A stretch of DNA of 64,000 nucleotides, taken from Taenia hydatigena (Eukaryota; Platyhelminthes; Cestoda; Cyclophyllidea; Taeniidae). The notes below the pieces were generated by a model, which was given only the letters and a program-made list of their open reading frames with translations, was not told the DNA's origin and ran no database searches. The stretch's first letter is position 1. Each line of letters opens with the position of its first letter. This document shows positions 50,301 to 61,589 of this stretch, one piece after another. The stretch covers positions 8,554,163 to 8,618,162 of the forward strand of contig JADWOT020000007.1 in NCBI GenBank assembly GCA_036345935.2, written 5' to 3'. Both the position numbers and the translations under genes were made by a program.

Positions 50301-51283
50301 TTAAAGACTGATTAAAATTGTGGCAGAAAAGGAGAACATTGCCCATTCATTAAAACAAAACATCTGATATTTGGAGGTCAAAAGTTTGCAAATATAGATC
50401 TGCCTCCACCGCGAACAGAAGCGCAAGCAGCTAAACGGTTACGAAGTTCCTAAAGACGATTAGGATGCCTGCATAACCTAAAACCCAAGGCGATTTTAAT
50501 CAGGGATGACAACTTTTTACAAGGTCAGAGATCGTTGTTAACGCACGTTATCAAGTGGACTTTCTTCCTTGGTCAGCTGTCAACCATTAGGGCACCCGCT
50601 GAGACTCCTTTTGTATACTCCTCTGTGTAGTGGTATGAGCATCTGTTTAGGCGAATGGTGAGGGCTCAACCACTCAAATACATACTGAAGTAAATTAGTC
50701 GGTGATGTCATACTCAAATAATCAACCTCATAAGGTTTGAACTACCAAGCAGGTACCATTTAAGGTGAATGGAGACGGTAACTTTTATGTAGATCACGGT
50801 CGCCTCCTCAGGCAACTCGACTACTTCTGCTGCGACTTCAACAACGCACTACTTTGCTAACAGCTCCTCACTGCCAATTCATTTTTTATAATTTTTTTTG
50901 TTCTAAATTGCCTGACTTCAATTAAGCAAAGATGTGATGATGCGGGAATTAGACGCCAGTGCGACCTCCCATCAAGCCCTGTTCGCTTCAACCACCTTCT
51001 CTGCAGAGCCACTGCAAAGATCATAACCGATTCCTTTAAGACAAGAAAAGCTGAGTGCTCACTAATCTTGACTTCTAGTTGTGCTACTGGCACCAAAATA
51101 CAGCCATCAGCGAGTTAGGTGATCTTGCATTGGAATGCTGAGGCGTGCCTCCCAGTGACCAGCCCACGGCTGCCAAACCGCAAGTTGGATTCAGGCTACC
51201 ATCACTATTCTAATAAAGTTAACACGCCTTTGTTCGCTCATGTTGATCGTATTTAATGCGTCTGAGGTTCAAGTCGGCACAAC

Positions 51284-51375
51284 TGGTCGTCCTTGCCTAA
51301 TGAATGACCCGCGTCACACATAGGTGACGCAACGGAATGGTTGCACATTTTAAGTGGCAACAACCTTTAAGTATG
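51284..51375 (+). repeat. Short diverged repeat G, copy 2
   Basis: Partner of 50207-50300, about 1.08 kb away. Confidence 0.55.
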
Positions 51376-51985
51376 AATATCATTTAACATTACAGCAACA
51401 AAAAGGCGATGCTTTTAAGTTTGTTAAAATCATTTGCTGCTTAGAAGCTAACGTGTTTGCGGCTGCCGATTTGCATTGCCTATGTGGGAAAGTTTAACGT
51501 CACACATTTTACCTAATCGGAAGTAAAGCATTGCGAGTATTTTGCTTCTAATTTTCGCATGAACGGCTTTGTTGTTTTTAAATGCACTTGTTGTGACCTG
51601 CAATATATTCTCCTCCAATCAAATACGTTTAAGGTCTAGTCCGGATATGCCCTCAGTGGAATTGGATGCACACGTCTTGGATATTAACACGATGGAGAAT
51701 AAGATAAATAAAATCATGTCTTCTTTTCTCCCTTGCCAACGAAACTCTTGCTTACACTATAACTACTATAAAGGAAATAAACTGTCAAGCTAGAACATTA
51801 AATGTTTATTACAACCTTTGCATCGTTTTAGCAAGTTTTGGATCATGCAATCAGTTAACCAAGTCATAGATCCCCGAGGCTTCCTCAGAGAGGAAAGCAG
51901 ATATAACACATGAAGGAAATACATTTATTCGGTGACCAGAAGGAGAATTCGAGGTACTGACAGGACCTAGAGGCCAGTTTGCCTA

Positions 51986-52195
51986 GTGATGACAAAACAG
52001 CCAACCAAGTGCCCGCAACAGGAGCCGGAATTTAGGCAAATAGCGAAGTGTTGCAAAATAATTTGTCTGAATAACTGTCAAGTGTCTCGAATTAGCCTGG
52101 CATTACCACGCAACCCCGATCCATGTGCATGCGGTAGAGCTTCGAAGTGTTACGTGATCCACAGTCGAGTGGACTCTGCGGAATTCAGCCAGTGA
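51986..52195 (+). CDS. Small cysteine-rich open frame, unrecognised
   Basis: A 69-codon frame contains TKCPQQEPEFRQIAKCCKII followed by CLNNC and two further cysteines. The KCC-x3-C-x3-C spacing recalls whey-acidic-protein (WAP) protease-inhibitor domains, but the middle cysteines of a WAP domain are absent and no signal peptide is attached. It could be an exon of a secreted protein or chance. Confidence 0.2.
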   Translation: MMTKQPTKCPQQEPEFRQIAKCCKIICLNNCQVSRISLALPRNPDPCACGRASKCYVIHSRVDSAEFSQ

Positions 52196-52201
52196 AATCT
52201 C

Positions 52202-52393
52202 TTAGGCGAAAGAAGTGTCTGCCAGCGCGTTCTCTATTGACACACACAGAGGATGGGGCACTGGTAGCCTAGGAATGGGTCTAGTCTTGGGGTAGAGGAG
52301 AGGCCTGATCGACACTCCGCTTGCCCTGCCTTCCCTCGCGGACAATCTGCTCCTCCAACTATTTGGACTACCGAACTTATCGGACATGCCCAC
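52202..52393 (-). CDS. 63-codon open frame just downstream of the micro-exon gene
   Basis: The frame reads SPNSWRSRLSAREG and ends VSIENALADTSFA before its stop; a fair acceptor (GATTTTTCGCTCAG) lies upstream. It might be an alternative 3' exon of the gene at 52860-55785. However, the opposite strand is also open over 52304-52588 (including TFLQKTRACSICEA), so strand and reality are both uncertain. Confidence 0.2.
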   Translation of the reverse strand: MGMSDKFGSPNSWRSRLSAREGRASGVSIRPLLYPKTRPIPRLPVPHPLCVSIENALADTSFA

Positions 52394-52859
52394 TCGTCCA
52401 AGCGTTCAATTCATACTGAGCGAAAAATCGTCCCATCAATCACACCGGCATTCGCCACTCACAATGACACAACCACCGAGAAGCAATGGTTCAGCGCCCA
52501 CCACCTTCTTGCAGAAAACCAGGGCTTGCTCGATCTGCGAGGCTACTGCTCCAACCACAGTGAAGGACTGCGACACGAGAGGTTAAGTATGTCCATTGAG
52601 GTGGATGGCATTTACTAATGGAACGCGCATAATGCAGTGCCAAAGAAGACGCAGTTGGATGGAAAACACTTCTAATAGGGAAAAGGGAGGATAAAAGAGG
52701 GGAAGGCTTGGTGTAAGTACATGGAGAAATTGGAGATGGGTGGGGCAGAAGTCCCTAAAATGTTCAGTGTCTAATGTCAAGAACTGCGCAGTTGCGACTC
52801 CCACAACCGCAGATTACCGGATTCGGGGGCCGCTTCATAGCACCACTTCTTTTGGTAAG

Positions 52860-53018
52860 TCATTTTCCCTCGTGTAAGCGCAGACAGTTCGATATCCTCG
52901 GCACATGGTTGGCTAATCGCCGCAACCATCTGTGACGGTTTGGACCACCTCCATGCACAATGTTGCTCATATTTTTATCGTCGCTGCTTTCTTTCCACCG
53001 CGATATGTCTTCTTCAAT
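52860..53018 (-). CDS. Exon 10, terminal coding exon
   Basis: Acceptor TTCTCCTTTTTTCAG; 52 codons and a TGA. It encodes an acidic start (IEEDISRWKESSDDK) and a basic, His/Arg-rich end (GPNRHRWLRRLANH). No AATAAA signal is seen close behind the stop, so the transcript may extend or splice further. Confidence 0.7.
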   Translation of the reverse strand: MEEDISRWKESSDDKNMSNIVHGGGPNRHRWLRRLANHVPRISNCLRLHEGK

Positions 53019-55785
53019 CTGAAAAAAGGAGAAGAGAAAAGATAGAATGATTATGAGAGAGTACAGAGGGCACAGACAGAAGAAACAGGAGGCGAATAAC
53101 GCGAAATAGGTGGGTGAAGAAGTGAGAAGTTAAAATCAACCAACCTGCCAACAAACCAGACAACAAATGAATGGTCAAAGGAGAGCTTACTGAGCCCAGG
53201 ATACAACTATCTACCTGGCCGTCTGCAAAGTCGTGTACAGGGAGGAAGATGGACAAATTGTGCCGACAGGCCTACACACACAAACACACGCGCGTGCGCA
53301 TACAAACAAACACATGTTCTTACCTGTTTCCGTGCCACACTGATCAGGACAACGATCTGGAAGGACAAAGGAAGGAAGTGGACAACGGCATACACACAGT
53401 GGGACAGAGAGGGCGAAAAGTGTAGAGATGAAGGAGCAGGGAGAGAAGTGCACCTTCTTACCCGTTATTATGGACCACCAGGTAGAGTGACTCCCTACAA
53501 GGTAGAAGAGAATGTGGGAAATGGGATGGAAAGGAGGGGTATGAGCCGAACTATGCAATACGAAGTAGAAAACAGGTTGGAGGCACTTACCTTCGCTCTC
53601 AAGAGCATAACTGGTGAAGGAGAAGGGGTGGGATGAGGAGGCCGACGAGGCGGCAGAACTGAGATGGCGTGGAATAAAACAAACTACAGAAAAAAAAGAT
53701 GGAAGATGGGAATGAAGGGGATACGGCAATGTTAGCTAAGTTAAAGCGGAATTCAGACATTGCTTAAGTCTAGTGTAGTCTACTGTGGTGTAATCTAAGC
53801 CTCGTCTAGTGCAGAGCATAACTCCTCTCATCAACATTACCACTTAGCATAGTATGATGAGGGATAAAGAAAGTGGAGAGAGAAGAGGAAATTACTTAAA
53901 GGACGTTGGCAAATGATGGAGTTGGAGGAGGAGGAGGAAGAGGAGAAGAGACTGTGGGTCCGGGAAGGGAGAACGTGACAGAAACGGGGAGTAGCCGGCC
54001 GGGTGAGGCGTCCTGGCGTCACTGAAATGGAAACACGTAGGACTGTAAGAAGATGATATGTAGGCAGCACTCTTTCCTCCCTTTTCTCTGATTTGAATAA
54101 ATGAAGTGTAAGCACTAAGGCATAAGGAAAAACGCAGTGCTAAAGAGCATATGCAGTGAAGTGGAGTGCAGACAAGAAGAAGTGACCCACCGAAAATGGA
54201 TTGAAGAGGGCAATGTGAGATGAGAAGGAGGCATGAGGGTTCCCGCTTCACCATCTCGAAGACGTCGCCGGACCTTGTTGCTGCGTGTGTACTTTTGTCC
54301 CTAATATCTGCCAGGTAGAAGAGAAAGACCTCATTGCATGCAGCCTGCAGTTGCGTTAGGCTGATTCGACGTGACAAATGGGGAGGAGTTAAGGTTGAAT
54401 TGAACGGTAGGTCATGAGTACCGCTACCTACCTATCCTCTTCCATCCCAACCATTCTCACTCCTTTCCACACCTGACTGTACTGTTCAGGCATACGTGGC
54501 TGCTCTACTCTACTCGTATTTGAATTAGTCCAGTACAGTCCGGCCTAGTTAAGTATAGTTTAGCCTAACGTGCTACACTGCTTCTGTTTCACTACATCTG
54601 CTCCTGATTCTGCCCCTACTCCTGCTGCCGATTAGGCAATTCGCAATCACGTGCGAGGCAGACATAAGAAATGAGATGAGCAAAGCGGTACAAGGCATAC
54701 CTGCATGAAAGGAATTAGCGACTTACTCCTAAAGGCTGCTATGGAGCTGACAAAGGTGACTTTCTGATGGCTCTCCCTAATTACGTATCTACGCGAAATC
54801 TTCCTTCGCACCAGAGAAGACAAGGGTGGTGTTTGCACCTCTCTGATGGTGGCGAAGTATCTCGCTTGTTCAACTGAAGTGGACAAATGAATGGGTAGGT
54901 GAGGAGAGAAGAGAAAAAGGGCCGAGAGCAGGAAAGACGGGATGTTAGGGAAGAGGGTTGGCGAAATGTTATTGCTGTATGTCTATGTGTAGTGCTGTAG
55001 ACCTCTCTTCTTCAGTCCTTTCGTTCTCGCTTCCCACTACTCCATAATACCTTCATCCACTCACTCCTGTAGCCATGCAGCTGAATGAAAAAAAATCGAC
55101 CACGTATTTCTGCCTAAAGGCACAATTTAAGCATTTAATCCTCGCTTTAAGTCTTGATATGTGGGGAAATGCTCTGGAATACTAGTGAGTACAATGTTGA
55201 ATTAACGCATGCAAACCTAGTAGGGAAGAAAAGGGGCAAGATGGATCAGAGGGAGGAAGAAGAGGAGCAGAAGTAGACGTGGGAAGAGGAGGAAGGGATG
55301 GTAGTACAACTTACCCCTAATTTCTGCGATTTCTATCTGCTTTGGCCCCTTGACATCTTTGCAACTTTTTAATATGACGAGAGTAAGGAGAGCGGGGATG
55401 AAGGAGAAGGAAAATGGAGGCGAGGAGAACGAACCAAAAGGAGCTGAATACGCTGGCACTGAACCGAGTGGTGGAAACGAGGATAAGGCGGAGAAGCAAA
55501 ATGAGGAGTAGAAGGCTTCGCAACGCGTACGTAAGCATATCTGGCAGTCGAGTGTGCGATTGACGTCTTCACATTTGCCATGTGCGTGAATCGATCTGTG
55601 GCACGTGTCGCGTAGTGTCTAGCAGTAGCGTCTGGTGGTGTCGGCTTTGCACAACAGTCCTCCTTATAGGTTGTTTCCTGGTAGCAGACATCGCCTTCCC
55701 ATGTGCTTCTCTGCTTAGGCTCAATCGCCATCACATCATAGCACACATGGAGGAGGAGCAGAAGGAAGAGAATTAGAGGGTTCAT
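52860..55785 (-). CDS. Secreted micro-exon-type protein gene, about 258 aa, ten coding exons
   Basis: This is the best-supported gene in the window. Exons in order are 55531-55785, 55315-55336 (or from 55364), 54727-54873, 54252-54307, 54023-54042, 53591-53610, 53462-53494, 53324-53356, 53191-53222 and 52860-53018. From exon 2 on, each intron begins GT and ends AG, and reading phase is kept to the TGA at 52860-52862. The protein starts with a signal peptide (MNPLILFLLLLLHVCYDVMA, likely cut after VMA), then a Cys-containing region (DVCYQ, EDCC), a basic middle (SSLVRRKISRRYVIRE), short peptides from the small exons (YALESEG, STWWSIITD, CPDQCGTETD), and a charged C-terminal exon (IEEDISRWKESSDD). 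I do not recognise a named family. Tiny central exons between larger end exons resemble flatworm micro-exon genes, whose products are secreted and vary by exon skipping. A decayed copy lies at 7440-7850. The weakest point is the exon 1/exon 2 join. Confidence 0.75.
53191..53222 (-). CDS. Micro-exon 9 (32 nt)
   Basis: Acceptor ACGACTTTGCAG, donor CTCA/GTAAGC. It encodes GQVDSCILGS. Confidence 0.7.
53324..53356 (-). CDS. Micro-exon 8 (33 nt)
   Basis: Acceptor TTTGTCCTTCCAG, donor ACAG/GTAAGA. It encodes RCPDQCGTET, with two cysteines, and can also be skipped without a frame change. Confidence 0.74.
53462..53494 (-). CDS. Micro-exon 7 (33 nt)
   Basis: Acceptor CTTCTACCTTGTAG, donor ACGG/GTAAGA. 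It encodes SHSTWWSIIT. Its length is a multiple of three, so skipping it would keep the frame. Confidence 0.74.
53591..53610 (-). CDS. Micro-exon 6 (20 nt)
   Basis: Acceptor CTTCTCCTTCACCAG, donor GAAG/GTAAGT, both near consensus. It encodes YALESE. Confidence 0.72.
54023..54042 (-). CDS. Micro-exon 5 (20 nt)
   Basis: Acceptor ATCATCTTCTTACAG, donor TTCA/GTGACG. It encodes SYVFPF plus two bases, exactly the phase needed to join exon 4 to exon 6. Confidence 0.6.
54252..54307 (-). CDS. Exon 4 (56 nt)
   Basis: Acceptor CTTCTACCTGGCAG, donor GATG/GTGAAG. It encodes IRDKSTHAATRSGDVFEM and ends on a codon boundary. Confidence 0.65.
54727..54873 (-). CDS. Exon 3 (147 nt)
   Basis: Acceptor TTTGTCCACTTCAG, donor AGGA/GTAAGT. 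It encodes EQARYFATIREVQTPPLSSL and the basic stretch VRRKISRRYVIRE. Confidence 0.75.
55315..55364 (-). CDS. Exon 2 (50 nt, or 22 nt from 55336)
   Basis: The donor AGGG/GTAAGT is strong. Two acceptors are possible: AAAAAG before 55364, which lines up with the clean acceptor in the decayed copy at 7.5 kb, or CAAAGCAG before 55336, which keeps phase with exon 1 as drawn. The decayed copy has 53 nt here, 3 more than the long form. Confidence 0.55.
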
Positions 55786-55790
55786 TAATA
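55531..55790 (-). CDS. Exon 1 with start codon and signal peptide
   Basis: A TTAG acceptor precedes 55790; the ATG is at 55783-55785. The exon holds 85 codons up to TAC before GTACGC. The donor is not strong. If exon 2 really starts at 55364, exon 1 would need to end two bases out of phase and another donor must be used. Confidence 0.65.
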
Positions 55791-55857
55791 CTAACGTAGT
55801 CGGAGAGGAGAACGTCGACTCAACAAGTGCACTGATCTTCGGTCTTCCTTTTCTCAC

Positions 55858-55980
55858 CTGATATGCTTGATAAGTTAAAGGCCTGATTCAGATTGCAGCT
55901 GTCGTCGTGCCGTCGTCCACGTCATCGAGAACACCAGGACGTAGTTTCTCACAGCTTCAAAGACGCCAATGTCGCACATT
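55858..55980 (-). other. Probable 5' untranslated exon of the micro-exon gene
   Basis: A near-consensus donor, ATCAG/GTGAGA, ends an exon at 55858. With the TTAG acceptor before 55790 it defines a 67-nt intron just upstream of the start codon. The upstream limit is unknown; 55980 is a placeholder. A short upstream reading frame starts with ATG near 55984 and stops before the donor. Confidence 0.4.
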
Positions 55981-58900
55981 GCGCTGGCCAGTGTTGGTTG
56001 GTCAGACCACCGACCGACCGGATGCCACCGGTGAGACTAGAAAGGCAGACGATAAAATGCGAGTAGTGGAAGTTGAATGAAGGCCGTAGACTACTATGCA
56101 TATAAGGAGGCACCTACGGATGTGTTTAATCACATCGCTAGAGTGTGCCGAATGGGAGTTGGGGCCCAGGATGCAGTGAACGTCGAAGGATGGGCAGTGG
56201 ATGCTTTGTGGGCATTTGGATTTTGGAAACGGATTAGAGGGCTGAGTGGACCTGGCTGCAGGAAGGAATGTTGACGTCTCTCCACGGACCCTCCCCTGAG
56301 TCAAAGGGGTTAACAGATTGCAAAGGCGAGTAGAGGGTCAAGGAGATTTGGGATCGAAGTCACGATTGCAACGGCCAAGGTAGTTTATGTCGTGAGCAGC
56401 TTGAGTACACTTTGTAAATCCCACAACGTGTAACTACATCACGATAGGCAGCTCATTGATTGCTTTATCGATACAAGCATTGATTTGCTGGTCAGTCGGT
56501 CAACGATCGATGAGACGCAGACAGAATTAGACCGCTGATCATAAAAAATGCCACCAATTTGCTGCAGCCCTTCGATTAATTCACCTCTGCCGTTCTAGCA
56601 CTTGTTCTGCTTCAATAAACAGAACAAGACAGGTTTCAAATGCACCAAATTTATAAGTTGGAAGAGTCTTTGCATTTGCATTTGCTAGCATCCAAGGTTT
56701 AATGAGAACCTTATTTAATAACCAAAGCAACTCAACGTCAGAAAGTGGATGGCAGAAGCGATTTCCGGAAAGGGACAATAGACAACGCACTAGCAAAAAT
56801 GGCAATTGCTTGTGATTTATTGCATGACTGAGATAATGTTGCCTTGTTAGTCGCTAATCACTGAAATGTAAGTTGAAATTCAGAAGTGCTGTCCACACTC
56901 TACGCGCCTTTGACTCTTCACTGCGAATAGCCTCAGTCTCAATCTCCACCTCCTCAGCCTCCATTGACTTCTTACCATGCAGCAGCACTTATTGTCATAC
57001 CATCTCGAAAAAGTTGGACGTAGAGATCAGCATTCTACTCTGCAATTAAATAGGAAGGAGTTAAGCGATCCTATGCGCATGAGCGGTGAAGCGAAATGTT
57101 GATTGTGGAATTGAATTGGACGCGATGACAAAAAAACCTTATGCAAATTATCCAGATCACAGTTCATAGCGATCTGATGGTTTCTACAGCTGTGGTGATA
57201 GTATACAAATAATAATAATAAGTTGCAGATTTTAGTGCTCATGCATCCATTACTCTTATCGCCCACTTTGTCACAAGCCCTGAAATGCATCCTTCTCAAC
57301 TCTCCTTACGTGTGTTTATTATCATTGTGGTGCATTCCCTCTAGTTTGATGTATTCATTAAGCTTTGTGATATCAAAGGCTATCAGATGGATGATACAGT
57401 TGGCGAACGAATAGCAGGGGCAATCACACAAACCCCATGTAGACCACACGTAGAAAGATTGTGGTATGCAGATGTATTGGACCTAAGAGCGAAGGGATAA
57501 ACTTGGTCCCTATCCTTTTGATTCCATCAGACTGACCATCATGCGGCCAATTTAGCGCTTTGATAGTGTGCAGGCGGTCTCTCGCAATCCACATTCGAAT
57601 CTGTTTTCTACGCTTCCAGTCACCATACCGTTATAATGCGTGATGAAAATGCTTATTTTTATGCCACCGCTAGTGACGAGCTTCCAGGGAAGAAGGCCAC
57701 TTTCTGTTGAATGAGCGTAAAACAACGCCTGCGCCTTAGCGACTCGAAAAATCCTTAAGGTTTGATGCTGCCTGGTCCTCCATTTGCCGTCCATATTTAG
57801 CTCTATTGTAGACCGTAAATTAGCTACTATGACTGGAGTAGAATGTGCTGGAGGCGATAGCAAGAGGAACACAGAAACCGTGCTAAAGCAGTGATGTTGC
57901 AATTATCCATTTGCGTCAGCTTTTATTTCCCATCAGGTTCTTCGAATGCAAACAATTAAAACGGCATTAGCACCGGCCTAGACGTTAGAAAGGGAGACTC
58001 CTTTGTCTCACAAACACTGCACTAACTTTAATTTCGTGTGCATTTCATCCCTCATTAGCTTGCGCAGCAGACGATAGAGGTGAAGTCGCGGGAATTATTC
58101 CGTGGATATGGAAGTGTGCACGATGGTAAGTCAGTATAGAGGCAGGGTGGATACCTTGCATTGTGCTGCCTTTTATGATATCTGACACGTCAAACGGACC
58201 TGAGAAGAGACGGAACTTTCTTGAATTCAGCGTCAATCCTTCGTCTTGGAGGTGACACAACACTAGTTTCAGTAGGTCCCCGGGCCCTCAGCTATCCACC
58301 TAAAAATAGTGATGCGATCAAGGTGGGTTAGAAAGCGTTTTGGAACTAGGCCAATCTACGTCAGAAGCTGGAAAGAAGCTGCAGCGCTATGGACTCCAAA
58401 GGGTGTCGCGCGAAATTCATGCAACTTAGCTGGCACTATAAATGCCGTCTGCTTTCTGTCTGTTCCCGTTTTCCCATCCGAATCTCAAGTCCAACTTGGG
58501 AAACTGCTGTAATCCATGCAGTGAGCCGAATGGATTGTTTATGTAGTGTAAGAGAAGCGCCTCTATTTCTGCAGCGTCGTGCGATTTTCTACAATCATAG
58601 ACTACCGCAGTTTAATTTTTTCTGTGGTTTTTTACCTTGTGCTCCAATACCTCCTAAATTAGATGGTTTAATCCTTGCAGGCGGCGAAGCGGTAGGCGGC
58701 TGGACAGTGTCTATCGTGAGCTCGAAGATGTCTCTTTATTACAGCTCCGCGCATTACCATGAGGCTTCCCTCTCCCGTTATCAGCGATGTGAGTTAATCG
58801 TGATTCAAAGTTATCTAATTTGATCGTAATGAGAGTTGCAGCATTGAAAAGAGTGCGTGGAACATCCACGTTGGCTGCAGAGTTTTGCGTGGTGGACAAC

Positions 58901-59529
58901 GTGCCTTTTTTAATAATTTTAGAACCGATTTAATACTACAAGGGAAGTTAGCACCAGGTATCACTTTCCAAGCTACTTTCTAGCTTATGATAAAACTTAT
59001 CGCCCAGGTTTCCTTCCTATGCAGAATTCAAACAGCGTGTCCTCTTTTGCCATGACCACACTTTCTCCTGCTAAATATAACCTAATTGCAGAGGGACGGC
59101 CCCAATCCTTCGTGCACGTTTGGGCTAGTCTATAGATTTTATTATTGATTCGGCTGCATTTCAGTGGGAAAAGAGTTGCATAAGCACCCTTCTAGTTTGC
59201 CTGAACCTCGTATTAACGAGTTAGGAGTCACTTGGGAGTAAGCTGGAAAAAGAAGAGGACGGCTCTCCTCACCTCGCATAGTAGCGGGGGTGAGTTTATC
59301 GTAAGAGCGTAAGATTTGGCCGCCTACTAGTCGTCTATGGATTGATCTCATGTATAGTTCCTCAGCTTTCGATAGCAGAATCGACTGCTTGGCCTTGCTG
59401 GTTGGCTTTTATGACGTAGAGTTTCCTAACTGTAATAGGTGGCTGGACTCAACCTTTAAATTGAAAACAGCCACTATGCTCTTATTCTGTTGCGTGATAT
59501 GCCTCAGAAGGCGCGTTTTTCTAGATGCA
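55981..59529. other. No gene recognised
   Basis: This presumably includes the promoter side of the micro-exon gene, but I see no TATA box or other element that I can defend. Frames reach 144 codons (58389-58823 plus) and 116 codons (57552-57902 minus) without motifs. Confidence 0.45.
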
Positions 59530-60830
59530 CAATGTTTCCAGCCAATTTCTCATGCTCTACCTTTGCAGCATGGATATCCTCAAAATAAGGAAAAGTTGTG
59601 GAAGTTTAGGGAAAATTTTAAAGTGAAGATAAAAATTTGTTACGATTTACTTCTCAGCCAACTTTGATTCTCTTCCTTCTCTGCGCTATCAGTGATGAAT
59701 GAGCTCCTTTGTTGCGAATTTTGTTGTATTTAATTGAGCAGATTTCGCATTTTGACTTCTGGGCAAACCATTTCAGTCCTATGCAAAATACTTTTTTTGT
59801 TTATAGGGGTAACTTAAATTTCGCTACGTCGGTGAGTCGCGTTAACCCTTTATAATTATTGTTCTGCATTTATGTGCATTCACCTAACTTCATTGCACGC
59901 ATAACACAACTGCATCATGAAAAGCGCGATGTCGATATCGTAATGTGCTAAATAATCAAGACTCTGAAATCGTTACCTGTTTGCTAGTCGACAGAAGTCT
60001 GCATCTAGCTAACAGCAGTTAAACGCGGTAAAGCATAGCAAGCAGATTCCAATCAATAGGCTGTAAGCACATTATTTCGCAAGTTACTGCGTTTTAAATA
60101 TCAGGGTACGTTTTATCCACTGCAAAACCATATCGCTGAACAGCTTTATCTCCGTATTCACATTCACACACTTCACTAGGGCATGTGTGGCAGGATTATG
60201 CAGTGGCGATAAAAGAAAAATAAGACCAGTTGCATCCCACAATCAATGGCCCCAAAAAAACCAAAGTTTTACGTGTCTTATCACTGCCAATATTAAGGAC
60301 GCGTTCCTTTGATGCTAGTGTTAGCACTGGTTAAACTTTGATGCTGTTTTGTAAAGGTTTCTTCAATTTCACATTTCAGTTAAAAGTCTTGAGACCAATT
60401 CATTCAGCACCATCATATCTGATCTATGAAATTGCCTTTTAGCTGAGCGACATCCTTTCATTTAAGCAAACGCAAGCAGTCTGCATGGGAGGAAATCAAG
60501 AAATCTTAGGTTGTGCCCTAAAGAAACAAATAGTATAGAAGAGACTTGCAAGTAAGATCAATCAGGAAACGAAGGGTTGCTAGAGCAATACTCGTAGAGG
60601 TATTTAGTCTGGTGGCGCTTTGCTTCAGGACAGTTACTACAACAAATTCGCGTCCACTCATTTTTGCAGATTCTAACCGATAAATATTTGCATAAATAGT
60701 AGAAAAAGAACCCGTACAACAGCCTAATTCCTTGATAACTGGCCTTTCCAATGGCGCGCACTGCAATTTATTCATAAATATCTTAGTGCAGCTGATCAAG
60801 ATGGCAAGAATCATGAAATGCGCATTGTAA
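59530..60830 (-). repeat. Left arm of a large imperfect palindrome
   Basis: The reverse complement of this stretch aligns with 61590-62895 over about 1.3 kb, near 70-75% identity by eye. A strong block is GTGAATGTGAATACGGAGAT (reverse complement of about 60150) against GTGAATGTGAATGCGGAGAT at about 62290. Faint similarity continues toward the centre, leaving an unrelated core of at most 0.76 kb. Confidence 0.8.
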
Positions 60831-61589
60831 CTGCTCTTAATCAAGCGTGCATGTCTGTAGCACTGTCATCGCTTAAAACACAAGCAAAATGCCAAGGCAA
60901 CACGAATCGATTTGGCCGTCAAAAACGGCGATGTATTACTGGGAAAGACGAATTCACAGAGTAAATAAATGACGGATGGTTTTCCGAAAAGTACTTGTTC
61001 CCTCACTTCTTTGACATTGACAGACAATGCACAGCTTGAGACGCAGTTAGCAAAACTGCAACAAAATGAAAATCGAGACTGTGCACGACTTGACTTCAGC
61101 GAAATTATCAAAGAAAAACAGGATAAAAGCAGTAAGCAACCATCTCACCGACATCAAAGAAGTGAGAATGAAGAATGTTCTCGAAAGCGGCATGTAATGC
61201 TTTGGCTTTGATGGGTTTTTGAAGCATTGATTGAATCGAGCCCATTTGATGCAATTAGCTTCACATAATCCTGCCACACAAGTCATGATAAAATTGACAA
61301 AGCACTTCTGAAGGATGTTCATTGAGATGTTAAGGAGGCTTTATTGTGTAAATTAGGCACTGAGATGTGAGTGCCCGTTGGCCAATAAAGCCAGTCACAA
61401 ATTCTGAGACCCACTTTGTGTCACCATGCATTAATGCTGGTATGCTTTTCCATTTATAAAATTATCATTCTGGGAATCATAAAACGTAGGCGACTCGTGT
61501 GCTACGCGTTTGCGTTAAGGCCATAATTGAATTGTGCACAGTCTCGATTTTCGTTTTACTAAGTGCGTTCCAAGCTGTGTCCATCCATT

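Noticed and set aside
50620..50690. tRNA-like GTGTAGTGGTATGAGC stretch
   Set aside because: A box A-like string exists, but the T-arm (GGGCTCAACCAC) does not match box B and no cloverleaf forms.
53211..53729. 172-codon minus-strand frame read as one exon
   Set aside because: It runs through three short exons and their pyrimidine-rich introns; consensus splice sites inside it show that it is not a single coding exon.
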